The translations under genes and the position numbers were made by a program. Of a stretch of DNA of 64,000 nt, positions 28,401 to 35,927 are shown piece by piece. The notes beneath the pieces were generated by a model, which saw only the letters and a program-made list of their open reading frames with translations, was not told the DNA's origin and searched no databases. The DNA lies in the NCBI RefSeq assembly GCF_001613365.1, contig NZ_BDCF01000001.1, positions 469,921 through 533,920 of the forward strand, given 5' to 3'. The stretch is from Nocardia xishanensis NBRC 101358. GTDB taxonomy: Bacteria > Actinomycetota > Actinomycetes > Mycobacteriales > Mycobacteriaceae. Numbering within the stretch: the first letter of the stretch is position 1; each line of letters opens with the position of its first letter.

Positions 28401-28991
28401 CTCGAGCGCGTCGAGTTCGGCGGTCAGCGACGCCGCGACGCGCGCGAGTTCCTCCGCGATCTCACCGGGCGGCAGGTCGGCGGCGGGTTCGCCGCGCCAG
28501 AGCGCTCGCGCCTCGTGCACCGATCCCAGGCACGCGGCGACGTCCCCCGCCGCGAGCCCGCCGCGGGCTCGGGCCAGCAACGCGCCACCGTGCGTCAGGT
28601 CGACCTGGTCGGGCGCGAAGGTGAGCCGGTAACCCGCGGGACCGATCTCCAGCGCGCCGTCGGGCAGCGTCGAGCGCAGCCGCGACACCTGGGTGTGCAG
28701 CGCGTTCATCGGCGAGCGTGGCGGCTGGTCGGCCCATACGTCTTCGATCAAGGCCGATGCCGTGCGGCTGCGGCCAGGTCGCAGGGCGAGCGCGGTGAGC
28801 AGCAGCCGGGACCGGGCTCCGGGTACGGGTGTGAGCGCGCCGTCGCGGCGCAGTGCGACCTCGCCGAGCAGGGCCACCACGACCGATGCGCCCGCCTGCG
28901 GCGTAGCGGTGGGATTCGGGCCCTCGGGGCCGCGCCGATCTGGAAACATGCCGTGGTCATCGTATGCGAGGGAGCGGGCTGAGACTGACAT
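25452..28991 (-). CDS. AfsR/SARP-type regulator: winged helix, BTAD, NB-ARC ATPase and TPR domains
   Basis: A 1179-residue regulator of the signal-transduction ATPase type. An OmpR-like winged helix lies at about residues 38-115 (LLGEVALRRDG, LHTQVSRLRSTLPDG). The bacterial transcriptional activator domain is at about 125-275. After a Pro/Ser/Ala-rich linker, an NB-ARC module follows with Walker A GPGGTGKT near residue 385 and Walker B MLLILDNCEHL. The C-terminal 500 residues are helical repeats of TPR type. Such proteins activate secondary-metabolite or stress genes; the target here is not known. The start at 28991 is uncertain: a downstream Met gives MFPDRRG. Confidence 0.88.
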   Translation of the reverse strand: MSVSARSLAYDDHGMFPDRRGPEGPNPTATPQAGASVVVALLGEVALRRDGALTPVPGARSRLLLTALALRPGRSRTASALIEDVWADQPPRSPMNALHTQVSRLRSTLPDGALEIGPAGYRLTFAPDQVDLTHGGALLARARGGLAAGDVAACLGSVHEARALWRGEPAADLPPGEIAEELARVAASLTAELDALELAARESGGDIPGALDLARRRAAAEPLDEPAQLALMRLLARADRANEALESFAGFRTRLADQLGADPGRALVELNTAILRGEAVGAPERTAATNGGSVPPDRRGTVTLNVIEKPEPAASSDPEGSAHAAAVGIPDASTASPLHAQLLSRSESPREAIGLRAAPNALLGRDADLDQLAELLRAARVVTVLGPGGTGKTRVANEVGARVARQESVVLVELASVRSTSVDDARADIESAISTTLGIGEVVREPGLLRPGRIDTGRRLRDALSARPMLLILDNCEHLVDAVAEVVGDLIGSCDQLTVLTTSRAPLAITAESVYPLAPLAIDAAGSPATDLFSARARAVRPTVRLDPDAVARLCAMLDGLPLAIELAAARARTMSVEEIEARLEHRFALLRGGDRSSPERHRTLHAVIAWSWNLLDPPQQATLRRMCRFPAGFTSIAAEAVAGGPDVDDVAAAVDGLVSQSLLTVLEDEDGTRYRMLETVREFGEEQLTTVGEVEHVMRRMSRWAAEYSVDAALRYRTDEQLTTVLSVAAEQDNLAGVLRYALDRDDAATVYRVFPVLAMLWMMRGAHMELTSWAPRVLRSAPEREPARGVIADLRMLAALTIGIHLVFLNADLRPLATVRARTRVLLRTAVGMNPGLRHLGGLLIVDASGKGLARILADGARSSDPDVRAAALIARANIRENAGDVHGSARDALGALRLLEGKDLWGLAMVCQHLGQLGGQTARYADSVDYYRRAAAALRTLRAHDEAVEIRSYLAVALIGVGQVERAREELAFALGASDDPAYVAPIDDPNVRRNHRLATVSGGVAELALAEGDTDIGLRYYRRALELLGWPDDDLTPGPGGLMLASAMIGAQVLYGRAEEATELAAEVTESAAGRLAQFYDLPQIGAVACAVGSHRLAIEPDAEAGMELLALSAKVVARQDYPSMMVRRHWDFHRSRVGSERMDAALRAATGMRRRTGAARIIALLRELSGRLDA

Positions 28992-29037
28992 CGTTTTCCT
29001 CCCTGGATAACGGCGGGCTTGCGCCTACGCTTTGCGC

Positions 29038-29496
29038 ATGGCTGAGTTCGAAGTGGTCCGACGGGTCGTCGTTTCAGCCGACCCCACACACATCCACACG
29101 CTCATCGACAATTTCCGGGAGTGGACGAAGTGGTCCCCCTGGGAGGATCTCGACCCGCAGCTCCAGCGCACCTATTCCGGCGCGCCATCCGGTGTCGGCG
29201 CACACTACGCCTGGAGCGGCAACCGCAAGGCGGGCGCGGGCAACATGGAGATCGTCTCCGACGCCGAACGCGAGATCGGCATCCGTCTGGAGTTCCTCAA
29301 GCCCTTCAAAGCGACCAACCACGTCGACTTCGAGCTGAATCCCACCGAGTCCGGCGCCACCGAGGTGGTCTGGCGAATGACCGGGCAGCAGCAGGGCCTG
29401 ATGGCGCTGATCGGCAAGGTGATCCCCATGGACCGGATGGTCGGCAAGGACTTCGAAAAAGGTCTCACCCGGCTGAAGGCGACGGCCGAGGCCTGA
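29038..29496 (+). CDS. SRPBCC (polyketide cyclase/dehydrase-like) protein
   Basis: A 152-residue protein starting MAEFEVVRRVVVSADPTHIHTLIDNFREWTKWSPWEDLDP, the standard opening of polyketide_cyc2 proteins. It continues through EIVSDAEREIGIRLEFLKPF to a C-terminal helix with KDFEKGLTRLKATAEA. It has a hydrophobic-cavity fold with no fixed reaction. The ATG at 29038 is the conserved start. It lies 55 bp upstream of menA on the same strand, so the two may be co-transcribed. Confidence 0.85.
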   Translation: MAEFEVVRRVVVSADPTHIHTLIDNFREWTKWSPWEDLDPQLQRTYSGAPSGVGAHYAWSGNRKAGAGNMEIVSDAEREIGIRLEFLKPFKATNHVDFELNPTESGATEVVWRMTGQQQGLMALIGKVIPMDRMVGKDFEKGLTRLKATAEA

Positions 29497-29550
29497 GCGC
29501 CCGCGGACTGTCGGCAAGCCCCGCTCGACAGCGCCTATTAGGCTGCGTTC

Positions 29551-30420
29551 ATGGCTACAGCAGCGCAATGGATCGAGGGCGCACGGCCCCGCACCCTGCC
29601 GAACGCGATCGCCCCGGTCATCGCCGGTACCGGCGCCGCAGCCTCGCTCGATGCCGCGGTGTGGTGGAAAGCCGTTCTGGCGCTGCTGGTTTCGCTGGCC
29701 CTGATCATCGGGGTCAACTACGCCAACGACTACTCCGACGGCATCAGGGGCACCGACGACGAGCGCGTCGGCCCGCTGCGGCTGGTCGGGTCCAAGCTCG
29801 CCTCGCCCGCGGCGGTCAAGAACGCCGCGATACTGAGCCTGGCGATCGGCGCGGTTCTCGGTCTGGTGCTCGTCGCCACGACCGCGTGGTGGCTGCTGCT
29901 GGTCGGCGTGGCCTGCTTGGCGGGCGCGTGGTTCTACACCGGCGGCAGCAAGCCGTACGGCTACAGCGGTTTCGGCGAGCTCGCGGTGTTCGTGTTCTTC
30001 GGGCTGGTCGCCGTGCTCGGCACGCAGTTCGTGCAGGCCGAGCGCGTCGACTGGGTGGGCGCGGCCCTCGCGGTGGCGGTCGGTTCGTTCTCCAGCGCGG
30101 TGCTGGTGGCCAACAACCTGCGCGACATTCCCACCGACACCGAATCCGGAAAGACCACGCTCGCGGTCAAGCTCGGCGATCCACGCACCCGCACCCTGCA
30201 CCTCGCGCTGCTGGCCGCGCCGTTCGTGGTCACCCTGCTGCTGGTGATCCGCACGCCCTTCGCCCTCGTCGGCGTGCTCGCCCTCCCGCTCGCGGTGCGC
30301 GCCAACGCACCCGTGCGGTCGGGCGGCAACGGTTTGGAACTGATTCCGGCGCTGCGTGATTCCGGTCTCGCCCTGCTCGCCTGGTCGGCGCTGACCGCGC
30401 TGGCGCTCGGCTTCGCCTGA
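29551..30420 (+). CDS. menA: 1,4-dihydroxy-2-naphthoate polyprenyltransferase
   Basis: Integral membrane UbiA-family prenyltransferase that attaches the isoprenoid chain to DHNA. The 289-residue protein starts [20 protein letters not shown]. The first Asp-rich motif is [15 protein letters not shown] (about residues 58-72). The second is [22 protein letters not shown] (residues about 189-210), with eight to nine hydrophobic segments in total. It would use the product of the polyprenyl synthase at 1006 and supply demethylmenaquinone to MenG. It is convergent with a holin-like protein, 8 bp apart. Confidence 0.95.
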   Translation: MATAAQWIEGARPRTLPNAIAPVIAGTGAAASLDAAVWWKAVLALLVSLALIIGVNYANDYSDGIRGTDDERVGPLRLVGSKLASPAAVKNAAILSLAIGAVLGLVLVATTAWWLLLVGVACLAGAWFYTGGSKPYGYSGFGELAVFVFFGLVAVLGTQFVQAERVDWVGAALAVAVGSFSSAVLVANNLRDIPTDTESGKTTLAVKLGDPRTRTLHLALLAAPFVVTLLLVIRTPFALVGVLALPLAVRANAPVRSGGNGLELIPALRDSGLALLAWSALTALALGFA

Positions 30421-30428
30421 CCGGTCCG

Positions 30429-30821
30429 TCAGTCGTTGTCGGGAACCAGCACGCCGAGAACCCAGTTCACCAGCGAGATGATGATGCCGCCGAGCACGGC
30501 GGCCCAGAATCCGTCGACCACCAAACCGTATTCGGGAGCGTCGACGAGTTCGGTGATCTCCGCGGTGAGCCAGAGCATCAGCGCGTTGATCAACAGCAGG
30601 AACAAGCCGAGGGTCAGCACGATCAGCGGCAGCGACAGCAGTTTCACCAACGGCTTCACCAGCGCGTTGACCACGGTGAACACCACCGCGATGGCGAGGG
30701 CGACGAGAATCTCGCCGCCGGTGCCGTTCTCTTTCGGGCTCAGGATGTCGATACCGCCCACCCATTCGGCGGCCAACCATATGGCGAACGCGTTGATGAT
30801 CAACCGAAGCACGAGCTGCAT
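30429..30821 (-). CDS. Phage holin superfamily IV-like membrane protein
   Basis: A 130-residue protein with four hydrophobic segments, at about residues 6-20, 37-53, 58-82 and 100-122. The pattern NALVKPLVKLLSLPLIVLTLGLFLLLINALMLWL is characteristic of the four-TM phage holin family found throughout actinobacterial chromosomes. Despite the name, these are housekeeping-like genes of unknown role, and nothing nearby suggests a prophage. ATG at 30821 is favoured over the GTG two codons upstream. Confidence 0.82.
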   Translation of the reverse strand: MQLVLRLIINAFAIWLAAEWVGGIDILSPKENGTGGEILVALAIAVVFTVVNALVKPLVKLLSLPLIVLTLGLFLLLINALMLWLTAEITELVDAPEYGLVVDGFWAAVLGGIIISLVNWVLGVLVPDND

Positions 30822-30880
30822 GCGCACATGCTAAATGCGGTGAGCCGCCGCCGCTGGCGGGAAATGGTTTTCCGCGTTCG

Positions 30881-31456
30881 TCAGGCCGCACGGTCGAGCA
30901 GCGCGTGCACCTTCGGCCGCAGGTCGTGGATCGGCCCTGAGCCGCCGAACAGGCCAACGGTGGTCTGATTCGGCGCGCGCAGGATACCGAGCAGCACGTG
31001 CCCTGATTCGATGCTTTTGTCCTTGCGCGCGAGGGCTTCCCGCAGTGAGAGCTCGAGCACTTTCTTCGCGTCCTTGGTGAACGGGATGTGTCCGCCGTAC
31101 CACTGCCGCCCAAGGAGTCCGCGACGCGGCTCGGGGAGCGGACGATCCAGCACGTCCTCACCGAAGCCCGCTTCCAGCGATTCGCGCACCGCGTCCAGGT
31201 CGATGCCGATCGAGCGCAATGCTTCGGCGTCCTCGGCGCCGAGTGGCTCGGCGTGCCCCTCGGCGTTCAAGGCGCTCAGCACACCCTCGCGGGTGAGCCC
31301 CGCGTCCGCGAGCAGCGCCTTCAGCTCGGGCTCGGCTTGCGTGAGCAGGCCGAGCAGCACGTGCTCGACCTCGATGCTCGGCGACCGCAGCTCACGGGCG
31401 TCTTCCTGCGCGATCACGACGGCCGTCCGCGCCGACTTGCTGAACCGTTCGAACAT
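30881..31456 (-). CDS. Clp N-terminal (double Clp repeat) protein without ATPase domain
   Basis: A 191-residue protein made of the ClpA/C N-domain repeat twice: MFERFSKSARTAVVIAQEDARELRSPSIEVEHVLLGLL (1-40), and again FTKDAKKVLELSLREALARKDKSIESGHVLLGILR (about 128-162). No AAA+ module follows, so it is not a Clp unfoldase. It may be a stand-alone adaptor or substrate-binding domain, which is inference. Its start overlaps the stop of the upstream HTH gene (TGATG), so both are translated from one message behind two inverted repeats. Confidence 0.88.
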   Translation of the reverse strand: MFERFSKSARTAVVIAQEDARELRSPSIEVEHVLLGLLTQAEPELKALLADAGLTREGVLSALNAEGHAEPLGAEDAEALRSIGIDLDAVRESLEAGFGEDVLDRPLPEPRRGLLGRQWYGGHIPFTKDAKKVLELSLREALARKDKSIESGHVLLGILRAPNQTTVGLFGGSGPIHDLRPKVHALLDRAA

Positions 31457-31674
31457 CAGCTTCTGCCTTTCCGGTTGTATTTCTGATGGACCGCCTGCTT
31501 GCTGACCTCGAGCGCGTCGGCGATCGCCTGCCATGACCAGCCCTGCGCGCGGGCGTTGGTCACCTGGATCGCCTCCAGCCGTTCGAGCAGCCGACGCAGT
31601 GCGAGCACGGCGCGCAGTCCGACCTTGGGGTCGGGACTGCCCGCGGCGGCCGCCAGAGTGGTTGCCTCAGTCAT
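31456..31674 (-). CDS. Small helix-turn-helix protein coupled to the Clp-N gene
   Basis: A 72-residue protein. Residues about 23-45 form a helix, and residues about 47-68 form an HTH: QGWSWQAIADALEVSKQAVHQKYN. The C-terminus is basic (RKGRS). It starts at ATG 31674; a longer in-frame form from 31698 would run across the candidate operator. The stop and the next start share one base. HTH/Clp-N pairs of this kind are frequent in actinobacteria, and the HTH probably controls its own operon through the repeats at 31678-31722. Confidence 0.85.
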   Translation of the reverse strand: MTEATTLAAAAGSPDPKVGLRAVLALRRLLERLEAIQVTNARAQGWSWQAIADALEVSKQAVHQKYNRKGRS

Positions 31675-31677
31675 GAC

Positions 31678-31722
31678 GTCAATTTTGATTGACGCCAACG
31701 CTGTGTGTCAACAAAAATTGAC
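31678..31722. promoter_or_regulatory. Twin inverted repeats, candidate operators of the HTH/Clp-N operon
   Basis: GTCAATTTTGATTGAC (31678-31693) and GTCAACAAAAATTGAC (31707-31722) share the arms GTCAA-N6-TTGAC in 16-bp sites. Their centres are 29 bp apart, and the first lies 4 bp upstream of the HTH start codon. Their AT-richness stands out from the surrounding DNA. Two copies right before a gene for a small DNA-binding protein suggest autoregulation. Confidence 0.75.
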
Positions 31723-31862
31723 GCGCAATGCACTGTGGAAGCGCGGGTTTCGCTATCGGAGAAAACCGAGGGGCGGTACGCGCGGAGTCGGGCGGCGGCG
31801 GAGGCGCGCACAACCAGCGCCGGCCGGACATCCGAGACCGCGCACAGCCGGGGCGGAGGTGC

Positions 31863-32948
31863 CTACCCGTTCCAGATGCCGGTGGCGTGGAATTCGTCGA
31901 GCACGGCGGTCGGCTCGGCCAGGTTCATGCCCTGCGCGGCGACCCACTGATCGTCGAAATAGGTTCCGGCGTATCGATCTCCGCCGTCACAGAGCAGGGT
32001 GACCACGCTGCCATCGCGGTTCTCGGCGAGCATCTCCGCGATCAGGTGGAAAACGCCCCACAGATTGGTGCCGGTCGACCCGCCGACGCGGCGGCCGAGG
32101 ACGCGGCTGGCGTGCCGCATAGCGGCGATCGAGGCGACGTCGGGCACCTCGATCATCCGGTCGACCACCTGCCCGACGAACGAGGGCTCCACCCGAGGGC
32201 GGCCGATGCCTTCGATCCGCGAGGACATGCCGGTCTGATATCCGGCGTCCCCGGTCTCGTAGCCGCCGTAGAAAGCGGAATTCTCCGGGTCGACCACGGC
32301 GAGCTTGGTGGCATGCCTGCGGTAGCGGATGTAGCGGCCGATGGTGGCGCTGGTGCCGCCGGTGCCCGCCCCCGCCACGATCCATTCCGGCACCGGATGC
32401 GTCTCGAGCACCATCTGCTCGAAGATGGATTCGGCGATGTTGTTGTTGCCGCGCCAGTCGGTGGCCCGCTCCGCGTGGGTGAACTGGTCCATGTAGTGGC
32501 CGCCGCACTCGGACGCCAGCCGCGCCGCCTCGGTGTACATATCCGGCGGACGCTCCACGAAATGGCAACGGCCGCCCTGCGCCTCGATCAGCGCGATCTT
32601 CTGCGGCGAGGTGCCCGCGGGCATCACCGCGACGAAATCGAGGCCGAGCAGCTTCGCGAAATACGCCTCGCTCACGGCGGTCGACCCGGAGGACGCCTCC
32701 ACCACCGTGGTCCCCTCGGTAACCCAGCCGTTGCAGATGGCGTACAGGAACAGCGAGCGAGCGAGTCGATGCTTGAGGCTCCCGGTGATGTGGGTGGACT
32801 CGTCCTTCAGGTACAGCTCGATGTTCCACTCGACCGGCAGCGGATAGCGGAGCAGGTGGGTGTCGGCCGAGCGCTGGGCATCGGCGTCGATCAGTCGCAC
32901 CGCGTTGTCGACCCAGTCCCGGGGCGCGCTGCGATCGCAGTACTTCAC
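31863..32948 (-). CDS. PLP-dependent cysteine synthase-fold enzyme (Cds1-like L-cysteine desulfhydrase)
   Basis: A fold-type II PLP enzyme of 361 residues. The PLP lysine is in TGSLKHRLA (about residue 59), with the substrate loop [14 protein letters not shown]. The phosphate-binding loop is [18 protein letters not shown]. It differs from CysK/CysM in its N-terminus ([20 protein letters not shown]) and in a longer C-terminus with the pattern [19 protein letters not shown]. This matches mycobacterial Rv3684 (Cds1), reported to release H2S from cysteine. Its GTG start overlaps the stop of the DUF4229 gene, so the two form an operon. The desulfhydrase role is inferred from family resemblance. 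Confidence 0.82.
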   Translation of the reverse strand: MKYCDRSAPRDWVDNAVRLIDADAQRSADTHLLRYPLPVEWNIELYLKDESTHITGSLKHRLARSLFLYAICNGWVTEGTTVVEASSGSTAVSEAYFAKLLGLDFVAVMPAGTSPQKIALIEAQGGRCHFVERPPDMYTEAARLASECGGHYMDQFTHAERATDWRGNNNIAESIFEQMVLETHPVPEWIVAGAGTGGTSATIGRYIRYRRHATKLAVVDPENSAFYGGYETGDAGYQTGMSSRIEGIGRPRVEPSFVGQVVDRMIEVPDVASIAAMRHASRVLGRRVGGSTGTNLWGVFHLIAEMLAENRDGSVVTLLCDGGDRYAGTYFDDQWVAAQGMNLAEPTAVLDEFHATGIWNG

Positions 32949-33292
32949 TTGGCCGCTCCGGGCCCGCCCTCACCTCGCAGGCGCGCGCGCAGCTGCGCCT
33001 TGTCCTTGCGGCGCTTCTCGTCGACCACCGCGATGTCCTCGTTGACCTTGGCGCGCAGCTTCTTGAACAGGGCCAGCGACAGCGGCATCGCGATGATCAG
33101 CGCGAAGAGGGCGGCGACGACCAGCGGAATATCCACCGAGACCAGTCGCGCGGCCAGGATGATCACCGCGGTGATCGCCGCGACCAGCGCCAGCCTGGCC
33201 AGCGTGTACAGCGCCAGATTCACGGCCAGTCTGCGGCCGGGACGCGCGGTGGGCTGGGACGATGCGCCGTCCGGACGAGTCGAGTCGCTCAC
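32945..33292 (-). CDS. DUF4229 membrane protein
   Basis: A 115-residue protein. A Ser/Thr/Pro/Arg-rich N-terminus of about 24 residues is followed by two membrane segments (about 25-48 and 52-70: [19 protein letters not shown] and [20 protein letters not shown]). A charged C-terminal tail ([29 protein letters not shown]) ends it. This is the DUF4229 layout; function unknown. It starts at GTG 33292. The stop overlaps the PLP enzyme start by 4 bp. It is divergent from the BldC-like gene. Confidence 0.82.
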   Translation of the reverse strand: MSDSTRPDGASSQPTARPGRRLAVNLALYTLARLALVAAITAVIILAARLVSVDIPLVVAALFALIIAMPLSLALFKKLRAKVNEDIAVVDEKRRKDKAQLRARLRGEGGPGAAK

Positions 33293-33475
33293 GTGAACCA
33301 GAGTATGCGAAGCTGTTGCCCGCTCTCGGGCCACACCCGTTTCATACGTCGGACGACGATCCGTTTTGTCCATTACTTCGCCTTTACCAACTGTAGGTGG
33401 TTCGCGTACCTAGGGGTTGGGGTGCAACGATGGCGCCATCTGATGAGGGAACTGTCGAGAACGGAGAGGTTTGCT
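33293..33475. other. Divergent promoter region of DUF4229 and BldC-like genes
   Basis: A 183-bp gap with relatively low GC (for example GTTTCATACG, TTGTCCATTACTTCGCC), containing no gene. It must hold both divergent promoters. A purine-rich GGAGAGG near 33463 is the Shine-Dalgarno sequence of the BldC-like gene. Confidence 0.4.
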
Positions 33476-33688
33476 ATGACTGCGATCACCGTCGGCGGCC
33501 AGGACACTCTGCTGACACCCGGCCAAGTGGCTGCCCTGTTCCACGTCGATCCGAAGACCGTCACCCGCTGGGCCCACGCCGGGCGTCTCGGCTCGCTGCG
33601 CACTCCGGGCGGGCATCGCCGGTTTCGGGAGTCCGAAGTCCTTCAGCTGCTGAAGTCGCTGACCACGGAAGCAAGCCCCACCCGCTAG
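33476..33688 (+). CDS. bldC: BldC-like MerR-type DNA-binding protein
   Basis: A 70-residue protein that is one winged-helix domain: LLTPGQVAALFHVDPKTVTRWAHAGRLGSLRTPGGHRRFRESEV (about residues 12-55). It is nearly the same as the developmental regulator BldC of Streptomyces, which binds head-to-tail on direct repeats. Its targets in this organism are unknown. ATG at 33476 follows a good GGAGAGG. A strong terminator stands right after it, so it is a single-gene unit. Confidence 0.9.
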   Translation: MTAITVGGQDTLLTPGQVAALFHVDPKTVTRWAHAGRLGSLRTPGGHRRFRESEVLQLLKSLTTEASPTR

Positions 33689-33694
33689 AACGAC

Positions 33695-33733
33695 CACGAC
33701 CGGCGCGGGCGTCCATGCCCGCGCCCGGTCGTG
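33695..33733 (+). terminator. Intrinsic terminator after bldC
   Basis: A 16-bp stem with one bulged base: left arm CACGACCGGCGCGGGC (33695-33710), right arm from 33717 to 33733, loop GTCCAT. It begins 7 bp after the bldC stop. Confidence 0.8.
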
Positions 33734-33808
33734 TCGGCGGCAATTCGAGGTCTGCGGTATGCGCGGACGTCGCGCGCGGCTACCCTCGATAGCAGGAGGT
33801 GAGCGAAC

Positions 33809-34009
33809 GTGACGTACCTGTTGGCACTCATCGCTGTTGTGGCTGTCGCGGTGTTGTGCTGGAAGGCGTTCGGCCCCGTGAATGCTGGCGATCGGACCCC
33901 GCGTTCACCCCAACGCAAACGAGTCCTCGGCCCCGACGACGACCCCGAGTTCCTGTGGCGCATCTCGCGTCAACAGCACCCAGACGGCGACGGCACCACC
34001 GACCGCTGA
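33809..34009 (+). CDS. Small single-pass membrane protein
   Basis: A 66-residue protein with an N-terminal membrane segment (YLLALIAVVAVAVLCW, residues 3-18) and a polar tail with DRTPRSPQRKRVLGPDDDPEFLWRI. GTG start at 33809 after AGGAGG at good spacing, which makes the gene credible. From memory, comparable small proteins with the GPDDDPEFLW motif are common in Nocardia and mycobacteria; no function is known. Confidence 0.75.
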   Translation: MTYLLALIAVVAVAVLCWKAFGPVNAGDRTPRSPQRKRVLGPDDDPEFLWRISRQQHPDGDGTTDR

Positions 34010-34110
34010 ACGGCCCGTGCGCGGGGGCGATAGCGTCGCACCCATGTCGATCCCACATGCCGTTGGGGCTCGGTCCCTGCCCTGTCCAGGAGTTGGCTGT
34101 ACCCGCGACG

Positions 34111-34824
34111 TCAGTGCTGATCGAGCGGTAGCGCGCGGCAGACGTTCGGCCGCTGGTCGGGGTTCGCCAAATAATGACGTAGCAGGCTGTAAGCGATCAG
34201 CGGGTTCATGAGCAGATGCCTGTCCAACACGGTGACAATGCGGAAATCGCCCCGTTCGACCGTCATCCGCCGCACGGTCGCCTTGACGGATTGCCAGACT
34301 TCGGCGGACGGATGCGCCTCGACGACGATGAGGTTGTCGTAGCGGCTTCCGCCTTGGCGCCGGATGCGGGCATCGATGGCCGAGACCTGCTGCCACGGGA
34401 TCGCGAAGACGCTGCCGACGTTGTCGCGATACAGGATTCGGGTCGGCGTGAGCAGCAATCCCGGCACCACGCCTCGGCGTGCACGCAGGATCCCATACGC
34501 CGCGAGCAGCGCCACCGCGCCGACCGGACCGACGAACACCAAGGCAAGCAGGCCGACCCAGGTCCGTTCGACGACCGCCAGCACCGCGTTCGTTCCGGCA
34601 CTCGCGACCAGCACCGACCCGAGCGCCGCCGCCAGCACGCCGTAGATTTTGCGCGGCGTGCGCATCGCCAGCAACAGCCCGGATTCCCGCACTCCGGCGT
34701 GCTCGATGCCCTCCACCCACACGCCCGACCAGCCGCGGCGTTCGTAATCCCGTACGCGCTTTGCTTCCCATCGCCATCGCTCGGGCCACGTGTGCTCCGC
34801 CCCCGAGATGTTCTCCCCACTCAC
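34111..34824 (-). CDS. Hypothetical membrane protein with PH-like tail
   Basis: A 237-residue protein with two adjacent hydrophobic segments (about 59-83 and 90-113). After them comes a stretch of strands: GLLLTPTRILYRDNVGSVFAIPWQQVSAIDARI. That pattern (response strand, then IPWQQV) resembles bacterial PH-like domains of membrane proteins, which is inference. The N-terminus is polar with many Trp and Arg residues (WPERWRWEAKRVRDYERRGW). The family was not recognised. No partner gene is evident. Confidence 0.65.
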   Translation of the reverse strand: MSGENISGAEHTWPERWRWEAKRVRDYERRGWSGVWVEGIEHAGVRESGLLLAMRTPRKIYGVLAAALGSVLVASAGTNAVLAVVERTWVGLLALVFVGPVGAVALLAAYGILRARRGVVPGLLLTPTRILYRDNVGSVFAIPWQQVSAIDARIRRQGGSRYDNLIVVEAHPSAEVWQSVKATVRRMTVERGDFRIVTVLDRHLLMNPLIAYSLLRHYLANPDQRPNVCRALPLDQH

Positions 34825-35136
34825 CAGGCCGATACTGCCACAGCGGGACTCGGCCGGGTAATTTCATTTGGCGGGCGAGAATGCGTGCACCAGGGCGCGA
34901 TTCGCTCGTGTAGCAATCGCGGCGCAGGCTGTCAGCCGAAAACATCTTCGCGCCAGTGGAAGACGGCAGCGGTCGAGTACGGAAGGTAGCCGAAGGCAGC
35001 GATCCACTCGGGCGGCTCTGATGTCACGGATTCGAGCCGCGACCGCGAGAAATTCCTCCACCGATCCGCCGCATCGGGCCGGCGCGGCAGCAGAGGCCGG
35101 AACGATCCGGCTTGTACGGCGAGCCTCGTTGTCAGG
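34825..35136. other. 312-bp region without a firm gene; possible decayed coding fragment
   Basis: On the minus strand at 34932-35029, a GTG opens a 32-codon frame with good GC bias at third codon positions: EPPEWIAAFGYLPYSTAAVF, then HWREDVFG. The same frame remains open upstream into the formyltransferase gene, without a better start. It may be a small peptide or the tail of a decayed gene. The rest of the stretch shows no feature. Confidence 0.3.
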
Positions 35137-35745
35137 TCAGCGGTCGGCGGCGGCGGGATCCCGGGTCGCGATGATCTGTACAACTGCGGGAAGCAGCAGG
35201 TGCTCGGCGGCCAGGACGCGCTCGGCCAGCGAATCGACCGTGTCATCGGGCAGCACCGGCACTTCGCTCTGCGCGATGACCGCGCCCGTGTCGTATTCCT
35301 CGGTCACGAAGTGGACCGTCGGGCCCGATACCGCGTCACCCGCGGCCAGCACGGCCTCGTGGACGGCCTTCCCGTACATGCCTTGCCCGCCGTGGCGCGG
35401 GAGCAGCGCGGGATGGATATTGATGATGCGGCCACCGAACTCCTCGCGCACCCGCGGCCCCAGCTTCTTCATGTAGCCCGCGGTGACGACCAGAGCCGTG
35501 TCGTGCGCGACGAGCGTCGCCCGCATCGCCTCGTCCAGTTCCGCCGGATCCGGATGCGTCCGCCCCGACATGTGCACCGCCGGAATCCCAGCATCCCGCG
35601 CATACGCCAGCGCCCCTGACCCACTGTTGTTCCCGATGACCAGCGCGATCGAGAACCGCGCCTCCTCCTCCATCGAAGCCCCGTGCAGCGCACGCAAATT
35701 CGACCCATTCCCCGACGCCAGCACCGCGACCCGAAGCCTCGACAT
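35137..35745 (-). CDS. purN: Phosphoribosylglycinamide formyltransferase family protein (PurN-like)
   Basis: Formyl-transfer fold, 202 residues. The phosphate-binding loop is VLASGNGSNLRAL (about residues 8-20), and the catalytic motif is INIHPALLPRHGGQGMYG, with Asn and His in place. Later the folate-side motif GPTVHFVTEEYDTGAVIAQ follows. Family members convert GAR to formyl-GAR in purine synthesis. The HGGQGMYG loop differs from the AFPG loop usual in actinobacterial PurN and is more like that of other phyla, so this may be a second or transferred copy. No other purine genes lie nearby. Confidence 0.82.
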   Translation of the reverse strand: MSRLRVAVLASGNGSNLRALHGASMEEEARFSIALVIGNNSGSGALAYARDAGIPAVHMSGRTHPDPAELDEAMRATLVAHDTALVVTAGYMKKLGPRVREEFGGRIINIHPALLPRHGGQGMYGKAVHEAVLAAGDAVSGPTVHFVTEEYDTGAVIAQSEVPVLPDDTVDSLAERVLAAEHLLLPAVVQIIATRDPAAADR

Positions 35746-35927
35746 ACCCGCAGTCTCGCACAGCCCAGCTGGCGCCCGTCGACAGCCGAGCTCCGGGTCA
35801 GCCGAGTACGGCGCGAGCAGCAGTTGGCCGGTCGTGGACCGAACGATGGAGAAGTGCTTGCGGTCCAGCGTGGTGACGGCGGTGACGGCCGCCTGTGCGG
35901 CGATTACGAGTCGGGTCGCCGGTCGGA

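Noticed and set aside
30429..30821. Possible prophage remnant because of the holin-like gene
   Set aside because: The four-TM holin family is a common chromosomal gene in actinobacteria and no other phage gene is nearby.
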